A DNA stretch of 64,000 nucleotides, taken from positions 3,100,001 through 3,164,000 of the forward strand of contig NZ_CP151636.1 in the NCBI RefSeq assembly GCF_038397745.1, read 5' to 3'. Within the stretch, counting starts at the first letter, position 1, and every line of letters begins with the position of its first letter. The translations under genes and the position numbers were made by a program. The notes beneath the pieces were generated by a model. That model was not told the origin of the DNA, made no database searches, and saw only the letters and a list, made by a program, of their open reading frames with translations. The DNA comes from Microbacterium sp. LWH11-1.2 (GTDB lineage Bacteria; Actinomycetota; Actinomycetes; Actinomycetales; Microbacteriaceae). Below are positions 17,584 to 25,781 of this stretch, one piece after another.

Positions 17584-18263
17584 CGGGTGACCTCCGTCAT
17601 CGCGCTCTTGGCGTCGAACAGGTCGCCGAGGTCCGACACGCCTCGCCCGGCGAGCGTCGGCCAGAGCTCGTGGGCTCCGAGATCGTCCAGCGGGACGATG
17701 TGCGGCACGCCGAGCGTCACGGCGCCGGAGGCGAGGCCCGCGCGCACTCCCGTCGGCGAATCCTCGATCACGACGACCTCGGTGATGTCGACGTCGAGAA
17801 GGGCGGCGGCCTGCAGGTACGGCTCGGGGTGCGGCTTGGGATTGTCGACGTCGTCTCCGGCGACGACGATGTCGAACGCCTCGAAGTCGATCAGGTCGAC
17901 GACGTTCAGCGCCATCCTGCGGAGGGACATCGTGACCAGCCCGGTGGGGATGCCGGCGTCCCTGAGCTCAGCGAGAAGCTCGCGCGCGCCCGGTCGGAAC
18001 GGGACGCCCTGGGTGCGCAGCGACTCCTGCACCACATCGGTCAGATGAGCGACGATCGCCTCCGGCTCCATCGCGACGCCCGCGTTCTGCAGGATGATCG
18101 CGCTGTCGATGAGGCCGCTCCCCACCAGTTGCAGAGCATCTTCATGGGTCCACGACCCACCGAAGGACTCCACCAGCGACGTCTCCGCCGCCATCCAGTA
18201 CGGCTCGGTGTCGACCAGTGTTCCATCCATGTCCCAGAGGACTGCGCGGGGCTTTCTGCTCAC
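17580..18263 (-). CDS. HAD-superfamily hydrolase, subfamily IA
   Basis: 227-residue phosphatase/phosphoglucomutase-like HAD protein. Motif I WDMDGTLVDTE near residue 11, motif II as LVTMSL, the Lys of motif III in the NPKPHPEPYL context, and motif IV VVIEDSPTGVRAG. Substrate unknown. The GTG start at 18263 is preferred over the ATG 9 bp upstream because that ATG lies inside a TAGCAT -10 hexamer with a 7-nt spacer to the GTG. First gene of the long minus-strand chain through trmI. Confidence 0.87.
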   Translation of the reverse strand: MSRKPRAVLWDMDGTLVDTEPYWMAAETSLVESFGGSWTHEDALQLVGSGLIDSAIILQNAGVAMEPEAIVAHLTDVVQESLRTQGVPFRPGARELLAELRDAGIPTGLVTMSLRRMALNVVDLIDFEAFDIVVAGDDVDNPKPHPEPYLQAAALLDVDITEVVVIEDSPTGVRAGLASGAVTLGVPHIVPLDDLGAHELWPTLAGRGVSDLGDLFDAKSAMTEVTR

Positions 18264-18270
18264 TGAACCC

Positions 18271-18276
18271 ATGCTA
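18271..18276 (-). promoter_or_regulatory. -10 element (TAGCAT) of HAD-trmI operon
   Basis: TAGCAT 7 nt before the GTG start at 18263; predicts a leaderless mRNA and argues against the upstream ATG. Confidence 0.5.
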
Positions 18277-18348
18277 GCCCGGTGCCGCCCACATCCCGCC
18301 GCCGCGGACTAGCCTGGAGGGATACGTCCTCGATCTCGAAGGGAGCCC

Positions 18349-19200
18349 ATGATGGATGTTCTCGGTTCACGCATCGTCATCGCCGCCTTCGACGGCTGGA
18401 ACGACGCGGGCGAAGCAGCCAGTGGCGCCGTCGAGGCGCTGCGTTCGTCGTCGGAGTACGAGCTCGTGCATTCCGTCGACCCCGAGCTGTATTTCGACTA
18501 CCAGTACACGCGACCGTCGACGCAGATGGATGCGGAGGGGCGCCGACAGCTCAAGTGGCCGGAGGCCGGCCTCTGGCGGCCGCGCGACCCCGGCCCAGGT
18601 CCCGAGTTCTGGCTGCTCACCGGCGTGGAGCCGGCGCGCACATGGCAGGCGTTCGCCTCGGAGTTCATCGACATCGCCCTGCGCGACGACATCACCGGAC
18701 TCGTGACAATGGGCGCCATGCTGGCGGATGTTCCGCACACCCGCCCGATCTCGATCTTCGCCTCGAGCCAGAACGAGCAGGTGCGGGAGGCTCATGGCCT
18801 CGAGCGCTCGCTCTACGAGGGGCCGGTCGGCATCCTCAGCGTCTTCGAGCACTTCGCCGAGAGCGCGGGAATCCCGACCGCTGGTCTGTGGGCGAGCGTG
18901 CCCCACTACGTCGCCTCGGCCACGCCCTCCCCCAAGGTCACCCTCGCGCTCCTCGATCGCCTCGAGGAGCTCACCGGCGTCGACGTCGACCGACAGCACC
19001 TGCGCACGGAGGCGGCCACGTGGGAGGCGTCGATCGATGCCGCCGCATCCGAGGACGAGGACATGGCCGAGTACATCCGCCAGCTCGAGCGCACCCGCGA
19101 CACCTGGGACTCCCCCGAGGCATCCGGCGATGCGATCGCGCAGGCGTTCGAACGCTACCTGCGCCGCCGGGGCGACGCCCCCGGCGATCACAAGCGCTGA
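18349..19200 (+). CDS. PAC2-family (proteasome assembly chaperone-like) protein
   Basis: 283-residue PAC2 domain protein: N-terminal IVIAAFDGWNDAGEAASGAVEAL, then LLTGVEPARTW and MGAMLADVPHTRP, followed by an acidic C-terminal helix region (ASEDEDMAEYIRQLERTRD). Homologues exist across actinobacteria (M. tuberculosis Rv2125 is the structural prototype); a role in proteasome assembly has not been shown in bacteria. Notable here because the expected proteasome gene cluster is missing from the nearby trmI-pafB junction. GAAGGGAG precedes the ATG. Confidence 0.88.
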   Translation: MMDVLGSRIVIAAFDGWNDAGEAASGAVEALRSSSEYELVHSVDPELYFDYQYTRPSTQMDAEGRRQLKWPEAGLWRPRDPGPGPEFWLLTGVEPARTWQAFASEFIDIALRDDITGLVTMGAMLADVPHTRPISIFASSQNEQVREAHGLERSLYEGPVGILSVFEHFAESAGIPTAGLWASVPHYVASATPSPKVTLALLDRLEELTGVDVDRQHLRTEAATWEASIDAAASEDEDMAEYIRQLERTRDTWDSPEASGDAIAQAFERYLRRRGDAPGDHKR

Positions 19201-19206
19201 CGCGGC

Positions 19207-20031
19207 TCAGGCCGCGATCACTCCGGTGCCGAGCAGGATCAGCAGAACCGTGCCGAGCAGGATCCGGTAGATCACGAACGGCAGGAAGCTGCGCTTCGAG
19301 ATGAAGTTCATGAAGAACGCGATGACGCCGAGCGCGACGACGAACGCGATGCCGGTCGCGGCCAGCGTGTCGCCGAACGAGAAGAACGAGGGCTCTCCCC
19401 AGCTCTTGAACACCTGATAGAAGCCGCTGCCGAAGACCGCCGGGATCGCGAGCAGGAAGGCGTATCGAGCCGCTGCGGCGCGCTCGTATCCGAGGAAGAG
19501 TCCCATCGTGATCGTGCCACCGGAGCGGGAGACGCCGGGGATCAGAGCGAGAGCCTGCGCGAATCCGAACGCGATGCCGTGCGGGTAGGTCAGGTCGCCG
19601 AGCTTGCGACGCTTGGCCCCGACGTGGTCGGCGACGCCGAGCAGGATGCCGAACACGATGAGCATGATCGCCACGATCCAGAGCGAGCGGAACACGGTCT
19701 CGATCTGATCCTGGAAGAACAGGCCGAGCACGACGATCGGGATGCTGCCGATGATGATCATCCAGCCCATCCGCGCGTCCGGGTCGCTGCGCGGAACGCG
19801 TCCCGCGAGCGAGCGGAACCACTGCGAGATGATGCGCACGATGTCACGCCAGAAGAAGACCACGACGGCTGCCTCGGTGCCGATCTGGGTGATCGCGGTG
19901 AACGCCGCCCCCGGGTCCTCCCCCGACGGCAGGAACGTGCCGAGGATGCGCAGGTGGGCGCTGGAGGAGATGGGCAGGAACTCGGTGAGTCCCTGGACGA
20001 TGCCGAGGATGAGGGCTTCGAGCAGGTGCAT
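19207..20031 (-). CDS. uppP: Undecaprenyl-diphosphatase UppP/BacA
   Basis: 274-residue polytopic membrane enzyme that dephosphorylates undecaprenyl-PP, recycling the lipid carrier of peptidoglycan and other polymers. Conserved motif 1 is [14 protein letters not shown] at residues 15-28 with Glu and Ser/His residues; motif 2 is PGVSRSGGT in the C-terminal half. About eight transmembrane segments. Ends 6 bp from the convergent PAC2 gene stop. AAGG precedes the ATG, with 47 bp separating it from the upstream M20 gene on the same strand. Confidence 0.94.
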   Translation of the reverse strand: MHLLEALILGIVQGLTEFLPISSSAHLRILGTFLPSGEDPGAAFTAITQIGTEAAVVVFFWRDIVRIISQWFRSLAGRVPRSDPDARMGWMIIIGSIPIVVLGLFFQDQIETVFRSLWIVAIMLIVFGILLGVADHVGAKRRKLGDLTYPHGIAFGFAQALALIPGVSRSGGTITMGLFLGYERAAAARYAFLLAIPAVFGSGFYQVFKSWGEPSFFSFGDTLAATGIAFVVALGVIAFFMNFISKRSFLPFVIYRILLGTVLLILLGTGVIAA

Positions 20032-20078
20032 GGAGGGCCTTCTGGTGAGGGGAGGGCGCGGAAGCGGGCGGGCTGCGG

Positions 20079-21374
20079 TCAGTACGTGCGCAGCAGATCG
20101 GCCAGCACCCGCTGGCCGAAGACAAGCGATTCTACGGGCACACGCTCGTCGACGCCGTGGAACATGCCCGTGAAGTCGAGGTCGGCCGGCAGCTTCAGCG
20201 GAGCGAACCCGTATCCCGTGATGCCGAGGTAGGCCAGCGCCTTGTTGTCGGTTCCGGCCCCCAGCAGATACGGGATCACGGGGACGCCGGGGTCGTGGCG
20301 GCCGATGCTCGCGACCATGGCCTCGACGAGCTCGCCCTCGAAGGGCGTCTCCATGCCGATGTCGCGCACGACCGTCTCGATGACGATCTCGTCGCCGACG
20401 ATCTGCTGCAGCTCGGCCAGGACGTCGTCCTCGGTGCCGGGGATCACGCGCACGTCGATCAGCGCCTCGGCGCGCTCGGGGATCACGTTGTGCTTGTACC
20501 CCGCCGTCAGGGCCGTGGGGTTGGACGTGGTCCGGAAGGACGAGCGCAGGAAGGCCTCGGCGGGCCCGGCGGCTGCCGCGAGGGCGTCCGGGTCCTCGGC
20601 GCTGCGGCCCGTCAGGGCGCTGAGACCCGCGAGGAGAGCCTCGGTCGTCGGTGTGAGGCGGAGAGGCCACCGTGTGCGTCCGATGGCGGCGACCGCCTCG
20701 GCGAGCTTCGTGACCGCGTTGTCGTCGTGCAGACGGCTGCCGTGCCCCGCACGCCCCTTGGCCACAAGGCGGATCCAGATGAGGGCCTTCTCCCCCACCT
20801 GCAGCAGATAGGCGCGGCGGTCGTCGACCGTGATCGAGTAGCCACCTACCTCGCTGATGGCCGTGGTGGCGCCTTCGAACCACTCCGGACGGTTCTGCAC
20901 GACCAGGGCCGACCCCTCGACGCCGCCGTTCTCCTCGTCGGCGAAGAACGCCAGCACGAGATCGCGCTCCGGCCGCTCCCCCGCTCGCAGGATGTCGGCG
21001 ACGGCCGTGAGGATCATCGCGTTCATGTTCTTCATGTCGACGGCACCTCGGCCCCACAGCATCCCGTCCTGCACGAGGCCGGCGAACGGATCGACGCTCC
21101 AATCCTCGGCCATCGCGGGAACGACGTCCAGGTGACCGTGCACGACCAGGGCGGGCTTGCTGCTGTCGCGGCCCGGCACCCGCGCCATGACGTTGGTGCG
21201 GCGCGGGATCGGCTCGTAGTACTCGACCTCCAGCCCCAGAGCCTGGAGATACGCGCCGACGTACTCCGCCGCCTCCCGCTCCCCCTTGGCGTTGCCGCCG
21301 CCGAAGTTCGACGTGTCGAACCGGATCAGGTCGCTCGCGATGCGGACGACCTCGGGCAGAGAGGGATCGGTCAT
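20079..21374 (-). CDS. M20-family metallopeptidase (ArgE/DapE/CPG2-like)
   Basis: 431-residue dinuclear zinc peptidase. HGHLDVVP (about residues 79-86) gives the first zinc ligands, GRGAVDMKN the bridging Asp, and FFADEENGG the catalytic Glu-Glu pair; a bacterial exopeptidase dimerisation domain follows ([16 protein letters not shown]). Substrate unclear: dipeptides or N-acyl amino acids. The ATG lies 3 nt after GGGAG and 7 nt after TAGCCT. The same uppP-M20 neighbourhood occurs in other actinobacteria. Confidence 0.88.
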   Translation of the reverse strand: MTDPSLPEVVRIASDLIRFDTSNFGGGNAKGEREAAEYVGAYLQALGLEVEYYEPIPRRTNVMARVPGRDSSKPALVVHGHLDVVPAMAEDWSVDPFAGLVQDGMLWGRGAVDMKNMNAMILTAVADILRAGERPERDLVLAFFADEENGGVEGSALVVQNRPEWFEGATTAISEVGGYSITVDDRRAYLLQVGEKALIWIRLVAKGRAGHGSRLHDDNAVTKLAEAVAAIGRTRWPLRLTPTTEALLAGLSALTGRSAEDPDALAAAAGPAEAFLRSSFRTTSNPTALTAGYKHNVIPERAEALIDVRVIPGTEDDVLAELQQIVGDEIVIETVVRDIGMETPFEGELVEAMVASIGRHDPGVPVIPYLLGAGTDNKALAYLGITGYGFAPLKLPADLDFTGMFHGVDERVPVESLVFGQRVLADLLRTY

Positions 21375-21381
21375 GACTCCC

Positions 21382-21387
21382 AGGCTA
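21382..21387 (-). promoter_or_regulatory. -10 element (TAGCCT) of the M20 peptidase gene
   Basis: TAGCCT with a 7-nt spacer to the ATG at 21374. Confidence 0.45.
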
Positions 21388-21486
21388 CCGAAACGGCGAG
21401 CCACGCCCGGGCGTACGGCTCGGTTCGAAGCGCGCCGGATTACGTGCTAATCTCATTCTTCGGTCGGCAACGATCATCCAAAACCT

Positions 21487-21569
21487 GCGCGGGTGGCGGA
21501 ATGGTAGACGCGCTACGTTGAGGTCGTAGTGCCCGTAAGGGCGTGGGGGTTCAAGTCCCCCTCCGCGCA
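21487..21569 (+). tRNA. tRNA-Leu (anticodon GAG)
   Basis: Cloverleaf read directly: acceptor GCGCGGG pairs with TCCGCGC, anticodon arm CTACG-TTGAGGT-CGTAG gives GAG (21520-21522), a long variable arm GTGCCCGTAAGGGCGT typical of tRNA-Leu, and T arm GGGGG-TTCAAGT-CCCCC. No encoded CCA. Confidence 0.95.
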
Positions 21570-21576
21570 CAGGTAA

Positions 21577-21614
21577 GAAGAAGGCCCCTGATCCACGGAT
21601 CAGGGGCCTTCTTC
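21577..21614. terminator. Terminator hairpin after tRNA-Leu
   Basis: Near-perfect inverted repeat of about 17-18 bp, arms GAAGAAGGCCCCTGATCC and its complement around a tiny loop. It sits between tRNA-Leu and the convergent VIT1-type gene and can serve both. Confidence 0.85.
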
Positions 21615-21640
21615 GCATCCCGGGGACGGGCAGGACGGCG

Positions 21641-22735
21641 TCACACCGCCCCGACGCCGAACACGAGCCCGAGGATGTACGTGACGGCTGCGGCGCCGAA
21701 GCCGATCGCCAGCTGTCGCAGCGCGCGGCGCAGCGGCGGACCGCCGGAGAGGACGCCGACCATGGCGCCCGTGCTCAGCAGGGCGATGCCCACGAGCACC
21801 AGGGCGAGGATGACGGCTGCGGCACCCTGCAGCCCGAAGATCCACGGCAGCACCGGGATGATCGCGCCGGATGCGAAGAGCAGGAAGCTCGAGATCGCGG
21901 CCGTCCAGTCGCTGCCGACGATCTCGTGGTCGCTCCCCGGCACGCGCACGGGCCCTGTCGCCGCGCGACGAGCGCCGGCTTTCGCCGCCTCGACGATGCG
22001 ATGCGCACGGACCAGTGCCTCCTCCTGCTTCATGCCGCGTGCCCGGTAGACGAGCGCCAGCTCGTTCTCGTCGATGTCGAGATCGCCTGCGGCATCCGCT
22101 GCGTCCTCGTTGGCCTCGGTCGCGGCCAGCAGCTCGCGCTGGGAGCGCACCGACACGAACTCCCCCGCACCCATCGAGAGCGCGCCGGCGAGCAGACCTG
22201 CGATTCCGCTGAAGAGCACGAATCCGGAGCTCACCCCGGTCGCGCCGATGCCGAGCACGAGGGCGAGATTGCTGACCAGGCCGTCGTTGGCGCCGAAGAC
22301 CGCCGCACGGAACGAGCCGGACAGACGTCGACGTCCTCGAGCGGCAAGCCCACGCACCACCTCGTAGTGGATCTTCTCGTCGGCGCGCATCGCGGGAGTC
22401 GCGTACTGCTCGGAGTCGTACGGCGACCGGGCTTCCGCGCTTTGCGCGAGGGCGAGCACGAAGATCGAGCCGAAGCGACCCGCCATCCAGCCCAGGAGGC
22501 GGGAGCGGATGCCGGCATGCGGCAGCCGCTTCGGCTCACCACCGAGAAGGTCGAGCCAGTGCTGCTCATGGCGCCGCTCGGCATCCGCGAGCCGGAGCAG
22601 GATCTCCTGCTCCTCTCCCGTGCGACGGGCGGCGAGCTTCTGGTACACCGCCCCCTCGGCGCGCTCCTCGACGAGGTAGCGCGCCCATCGGCGGTGATCA
22701 GCGGGTGTCGGCTCTGCGGCGGCAGGCGCTGTCAT
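21641..22735 (-). CDS. VIT1/CCC1-family metal transporter with N-terminal ferritin-like domain
   Basis: 364 residues. The N-terminal about 140 residues form a ferritin-like helical bundle (EERAEGAVYQKLA, ADAERRHEQHW) with Glu/His metal ligands. The C-terminal membrane domain carries the VIT1 signature GANDGLVSNLALVLGI and GALSMGAGEFVSVRSQREL, then three further transmembrane segments. Such fusions (MbfA/erythrin-VIT type) export Fe or Mn. The ATG is chosen because GGAGG lies 5 nt upstream. Probably lowers cytoplasmic iron or manganese (inference). Confidence 0.88.
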   Translation of the reverse strand: MTAPAAAEPTPADHRRWARYLVEERAEGAVYQKLAARRTGEEQEILLRLADAERRHEQHWLDLLGGEPKRLPHAGIRSRLLGWMAGRFGSIFVLALAQSAEARSPYDSEQYATPAMRADEKIHYEVVRGLAARGRRRLSGSFRAAVFGANDGLVSNLALVLGIGATGVSSGFVLFSGIAGLLAGALSMGAGEFVSVRSQRELLAATEANEDAADAAGDLDIDENELALVYRARGMKQEEALVRAHRIVEAAKAGARRAATGPVRVPGSDHEIVGSDWTAAISSFLLFASGAIIPVLPWIFGLQGAAAVILALVLVGIALLSTGAMVGVLSGGPPLRRALRQLAIGFGAAAVTYILGLVFGVGAV

Positions 22736-22848
22736 GGATCCTCCAGGCGTCACGAAGCCCGAGTGCGCGGGCAACCGTTCCACGCTAGCCGCGCCGGTGC
22801 GCGCGAACCCTGCTGAGACGAGGATTGCCAGCATTTCGGGGATCCGAA

Positions 22849-22895
22849 CCCTTCGACAGGCTCAGGGACCGCCCTTCGACAGGCTCAGGGACCGC
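22849..22895 (+). repeat. Two tandem copies of a CTTCGACAGGCTCAGGGACC-type intergenic repeat
   Basis: Two identical adjoining units (period about 23 bp) beginning CCCTTCGACAGG and ending CTCAGGGACCGC, in the gap between the helicase stop at 22903 and the VIT1 gene. I recognise this string as a frequent dispersed intergenic element of Microbacteriaceae genomes; its function is unknown. Confidence 0.75.
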
Positions 22896-22902
22896 GGGGC
22901 GA

Positions 22903-24645
22903 TCAGGAGCGGACGCGCTTGCGCAGCACGTCGATGCGCGACTGCAGCTGGGTCACCGTGGCCTGCGCGACGGCGGGGCCACCGCAGATGCGGCGGAGCT
23001 CGGCATGCACGGCGCCGTGGGGCTCCCCCTTCTGCCGCGCGTACAGCCCGACGAGGCTGTTCAGAAGCTGGCGCTGCTCCTTGAGCGTGCGGTGGAGAGG
23101 GGCGGGGAGCGTCGTCGTCTCGGTGGGGCCCGCAGCGGCCTCACGAGCCTCGCGCAGGCGGGACTGGCGGCTCTGACGCTGCATGAGGAGCTCGTGCACG
23201 TGCTCGGGCTCGAGGAGACCGGGGAACCCGATGAACTCCTCCTCCTCCGGGGTGCCGGGCTCGGCGAGCTGACCGAACTCCTGGCCCTCGAACACCACGC
23301 GGTCGAAGTGGGCGACCGAGGAGAGCGCCTGGTAGCTGAACTCCTGGGCAAGAGCATCCGAGGCCTCGTCCTCGCGATTGGCGCTCTCGAGCAGGGAGTC
23401 CTCGAGCCCGTCGTCGTCCTTCGACTGGCGGTCGAGAGCGTGGTCCCGCTCCTTGTCCATCTCGCCGGCGAGCCCCATGAGCACAGGGACCTGCGGAAGG
23501 AAGACGCTCGCCGCCTCACCCCGACGACGCGCTCGCACGAAGCGTCCGATGGCCTGGGCGAAGAAGAGCGGGGTCGACGACGAGGTGGCGTACACGCCGA
23601 CGGCGAGCCGCGGCACGTCGACGCCCTCGGACACCATGCGCACCGCGACCATCCAGCGCTGGTCGCCGGCGCTGAACTTCTCGATGCGCTCCGACGCGGT
23701 CGCGTCGTCGGAGAGGACGACGGTCGGCTGCTGCCCGGTGATGCTGTGGAGGATCTTCGCGTAGGCGCGCGCCACGGTCTGATCCGTCGCGAGCACCAGA
23801 CCGCCGGCATCCGGCACGTGGTGTCGGATCTCCGTGAGGCGCCGGTCCGCCGCCGACAGCACCGCCGGCATCCACTCCCCTTCGGGATCGAGCGCCGTGC
23901 GCCACGCCTGCGAGGTGACGTCCTTCGTGTTGTCCTGGCCGAGGTGGGTCTCGAGCTCGTCGCCCGACGTCGTCCGCCAGCGCATCTTGCCGGCGTACAT
24001 GTGGAACAGCACCGGACGCACGACGCCGTCGGCGAGGGCTCGTCCGTAGCCGTAGTTGTAGTCGGTGCGGGAGATGCGCGCTCCGGACTCGTCGGGGTGG
24101 TACTCGACGAACGGGATGGGCGCGGTGTCGCTGCGGAACGGCGTCCCCGACAGCAGCAGCCGTCGCTTCGCCGGCCCGTACGCGTCGCGGATCGCGTCTC
24201 CCCAGCTGAGCGCGTCGCCACCGTGATGCACCTCGTCGAGGATCACGAGCGTCTTCGCGTCTTCGGTCAGGTGTCGATGCACCGACGACTTCGCCGCGAC
24301 CTGCGCATACGTCACCACCGCGCCGTGATAGTGCCGCGCCGGCGCCCAGTCGCTGTTGCGGAACCGGGGGTCGAGGCGGATGTGCACGCGCGCGGCCGCG
24401 TCGGCCCACTGCGTCTTGAGATGCTCGGTGGGGGCGACCACGATGATGCGGTTGACCTCGCCCATGCGCATCATCTCGACGGCGAGGGTCAGGGCGAATG
24501 TCGTCTTGCCGGCGCCGGGTGTCGCGGCGACGAGGAAGTCGCGCTGGTCGGCTTCGAAGTACTGCTCCAGGGCCTCCTGCTGCCACGCCCGCAGCTTGTT
24601 CGCCGTTCCCCACGGGGCGCGCTGAGGAAAGGACGGAGAGAGCAT
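22903..24645 (-). CDS. DEAD/DEAH-box SF2 helicase
   Basis: 580-residue helicase: Walker A ATPGAGKTTFA, motif Ia VVAPTEHLKTQW, DEVHHGGD (DEVH box), LLLSGTPFRSD (motif III), and motifs V/VI MVSEGVDVPRLAV and QAIGRFVRARRRGEAAS. The C-terminal 170 residues are charged and probably coiled (RQSRQSRLREAREAA). Nucleic-acid substrate and process are unknown. The ATG start is chosen because TATCGT lies 7 nt upstream; GTG codons 9 and 30 bp further upstream remain possible, the nearer one with a GGGAG site. Confidence 0.88.
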   Translation of the reverse strand: MLSPSFPQRAPWGTANKLRAWQQEALEQYFEADQRDFLVAATPGAGKTTFALTLAVEMMRMGEVNRIIVVAPTEHLKTQWADAAARVHIRLDPRFRNSDWAPARHYHGAVVTYAQVAAKSSVHRHLTEDAKTLVILDEVHHGGDALSWGDAIRDAYGPAKRRLLLSGTPFRSDTAPIPFVEYHPDESGARISRTDYNYGYGRALADGVVRPVLFHMYAGKMRWRTTSGDELETHLGQDNTKDVTSQAWRTALDPEGEWMPAVLSAADRRLTEIRHHVPDAGGLVLATDQTVARAYAKILHSITGQQPTVVLSDDATASERIEKFSAGDQRWMVAVRMVSEGVDVPRLAVGVYATSSSTPLFFAQAIGRFVRARRRGEAASVFLPQVPVLMGLAGEMDKERDHALDRQSKDDDGLEDSLLESANREDEASDALAQEFSYQALSSVAHFDRVVFEGQEFGQLAEPGTPEEEEFIGFPGLLEPEHVHELLMQRQSRQSRLREAREAAAGPTETTTLPAPLHRTLKEQRQLLNSLVGLYARQKGEPHGAVHAELRRICGGPAVAQATVTQLQSRIDVLRKRVRS

Positions 24646-24652
24646 CGAGTCC

Positions 24653-24658
24653 ACGATA
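24653..24658 (-). promoter_or_regulatory. -10 element (TATCGT) of SF2 helicase gene
   Basis: TATCGT with a 7-nt spacer to the ATG at 24645 on the minus strand. Confidence 0.35.
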
Positions 24659-24792
24659 ATCGCTCCCGCCGACACTGCGGCGCACGGGGCGCGCCGCTCC
24701 CGTCACCCCTGCCGCGACGCGCCGTCGCCGGGTAGGCTCGTTCACTGCGCTGCGGCCACCGCCCGGCGCACCCGTTCGCGAAGGAGAGCTGG

Positions 24793-25620
24793 ATGACCGA
24801 CCAGGATTCGACTCGGACCCCCTACGTCCCCAACGAGAGCGTGCACCCCTGGCGACGGTTCGTGGCCGTGGGCGACTCGTTCACCGAGGGCATCGGCGAC
24901 CCCGACCCGAGCGCACCGGGCGGCCACCGCGGGTGGGCCGATCGGGTCGCCGAGGTGCTCGGCCAGCAGGTCGACGACTTCGCCTACGCGAACCTCGCGG
25001 TTCGGGGGAAGCTCATCGCACAGATCGTCGCCGACCAGATCGAACCCGCCGTCGCCCTGCACCCCGACCTCGTCTCCATCTGCGCCGGCGGGAACGACGT
25101 CATCCGTCCGGGAACCGATCCTGACGCGATCGCCGCGCAGTTGGAGGATGCCGTCGCGCGGCTCGCCTCCACCGGCGCCGCGGTGCTCCTGTTCACCGGC
25201 ATCGACACCGGATTCACCCCCGTGTTCCGCGCGTTCCGCGGCAAGGTCGCGATCTACAACGAGAACGTGCGGGCCATCGCCGAGCGGCACGACTGCATCG
25301 TCGCGGACCAGTGGGCGCTCAAGGTCGTCCAGGACATGCGCTTCTTCGACGACGATCGTCTGCACTACAACGCGCTCGGCCACCACGAGGTCGCGCGCAT
25401 GGCCCTGCGCGCACTGAACGTGCCGAACGAGCTCGAGGCCATGCAGCCCGAGCCTCTGCCGGTGCGGACGTGGCGGGAGGCCCGCTCCGAGGACTTCGGC
25501 TGGGCGCGCGAGCACTTCGTGCCCTGGGTCCTTCGACGGCTGCGCCACCAGTCCTCCGGCGATCACGTCGCGGCGAAGCGTCCCGAGGCGTCGCCGATGA
25601 TCCGGCTCGATCAGGACTGA
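24793..25620 (+). CDS. SGNH/GDSL-family hydrolase
   Basis: 275-residue lipase/esterase-like SGNH hydrolase. Block I VAVGDSFTEGIGD near residue 22 contains the nucleophilic Ser; block II Gly in ANLAVRGK; block III SICAGGNDVI; block V DRLHYNALGHHEVA with catalytic Asp and His. No signal peptide, so cytoplasmic. AAGGAGAG lies 6 nt before the ATG, and TAGGCT near 24733 is a possible -10. It borders the foreign OLD-family gene on its 3' side. Confidence 0.9.
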   Translation: MTDQDSTRTPYVPNESVHPWRRFVAVGDSFTEGIGDPDPSAPGGHRGWADRVAEVLGQQVDDFAYANLAVRGKLIAQIVADQIEPAVALHPDLVSICAGGNDVIRPGTDPDAIAAQLEDAVARLASTGAAVLLFTGIDTGFTPVFRAFRGKVAIYNENVRAIAERHDCIVADQWALKVVQDMRFFDDDRLHYNALGHHEVARMALRALNVPNELEAMQPEPLPVRTWREARSEDFGWAREHFVPWVLRRLRHQSSGDHVAAKRPEASPMIRLDQD

Positions 25621-25721
25621 GGCCCAGCGAGCGGTACGCCTTCGCGACCTCAGACGACGGACTACGGGTCGCGCAAACCAGCGCAACTTTTGGTCCCACC
25701 TTCAACGTCCGATGTGCTCCA

Positions 25722-25727
25722 TAGACT
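25722..25727 (+). promoter_or_regulatory. -10 element (TAGACT) of OLD-family gene
   Basis: TAGACT with exactly 6 nt to an ATG at 25734. The same region holds TAGAC/GTCTA and CTAATGA/TCATTAG inverted repeats. Transcription from about 25734 would also give a 48-nt leader to the SD-led GTG at 25782. Confidence 0.45.
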
Positions 25728-25730
25728 CGT

Positions 25731-25750
25731 CTAATGACACGGCTCATTAG
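25731..25750. promoter_or_regulatory. Inverted repeat CTAATGA-N6-TCATTAG at the OLD gene 5' end
   Basis: Perfect 7-bp arms with a 6-bp spacer, directly downstream of the -10 TAGACT. Could be an operator or an RNA hairpin over the transcription start. Confidence 0.4.
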
Positions 25751-25781
25751 AAGAGCCAGCGACGATGGCGAGGAGGCCAAC

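Noticed and set aside
22903..24645. Helicase as part of a defence island with the OLD gene
   Set aside because: It has normal GC and codon use, a backbone position and the SGNH gene between it and the OLD gene.
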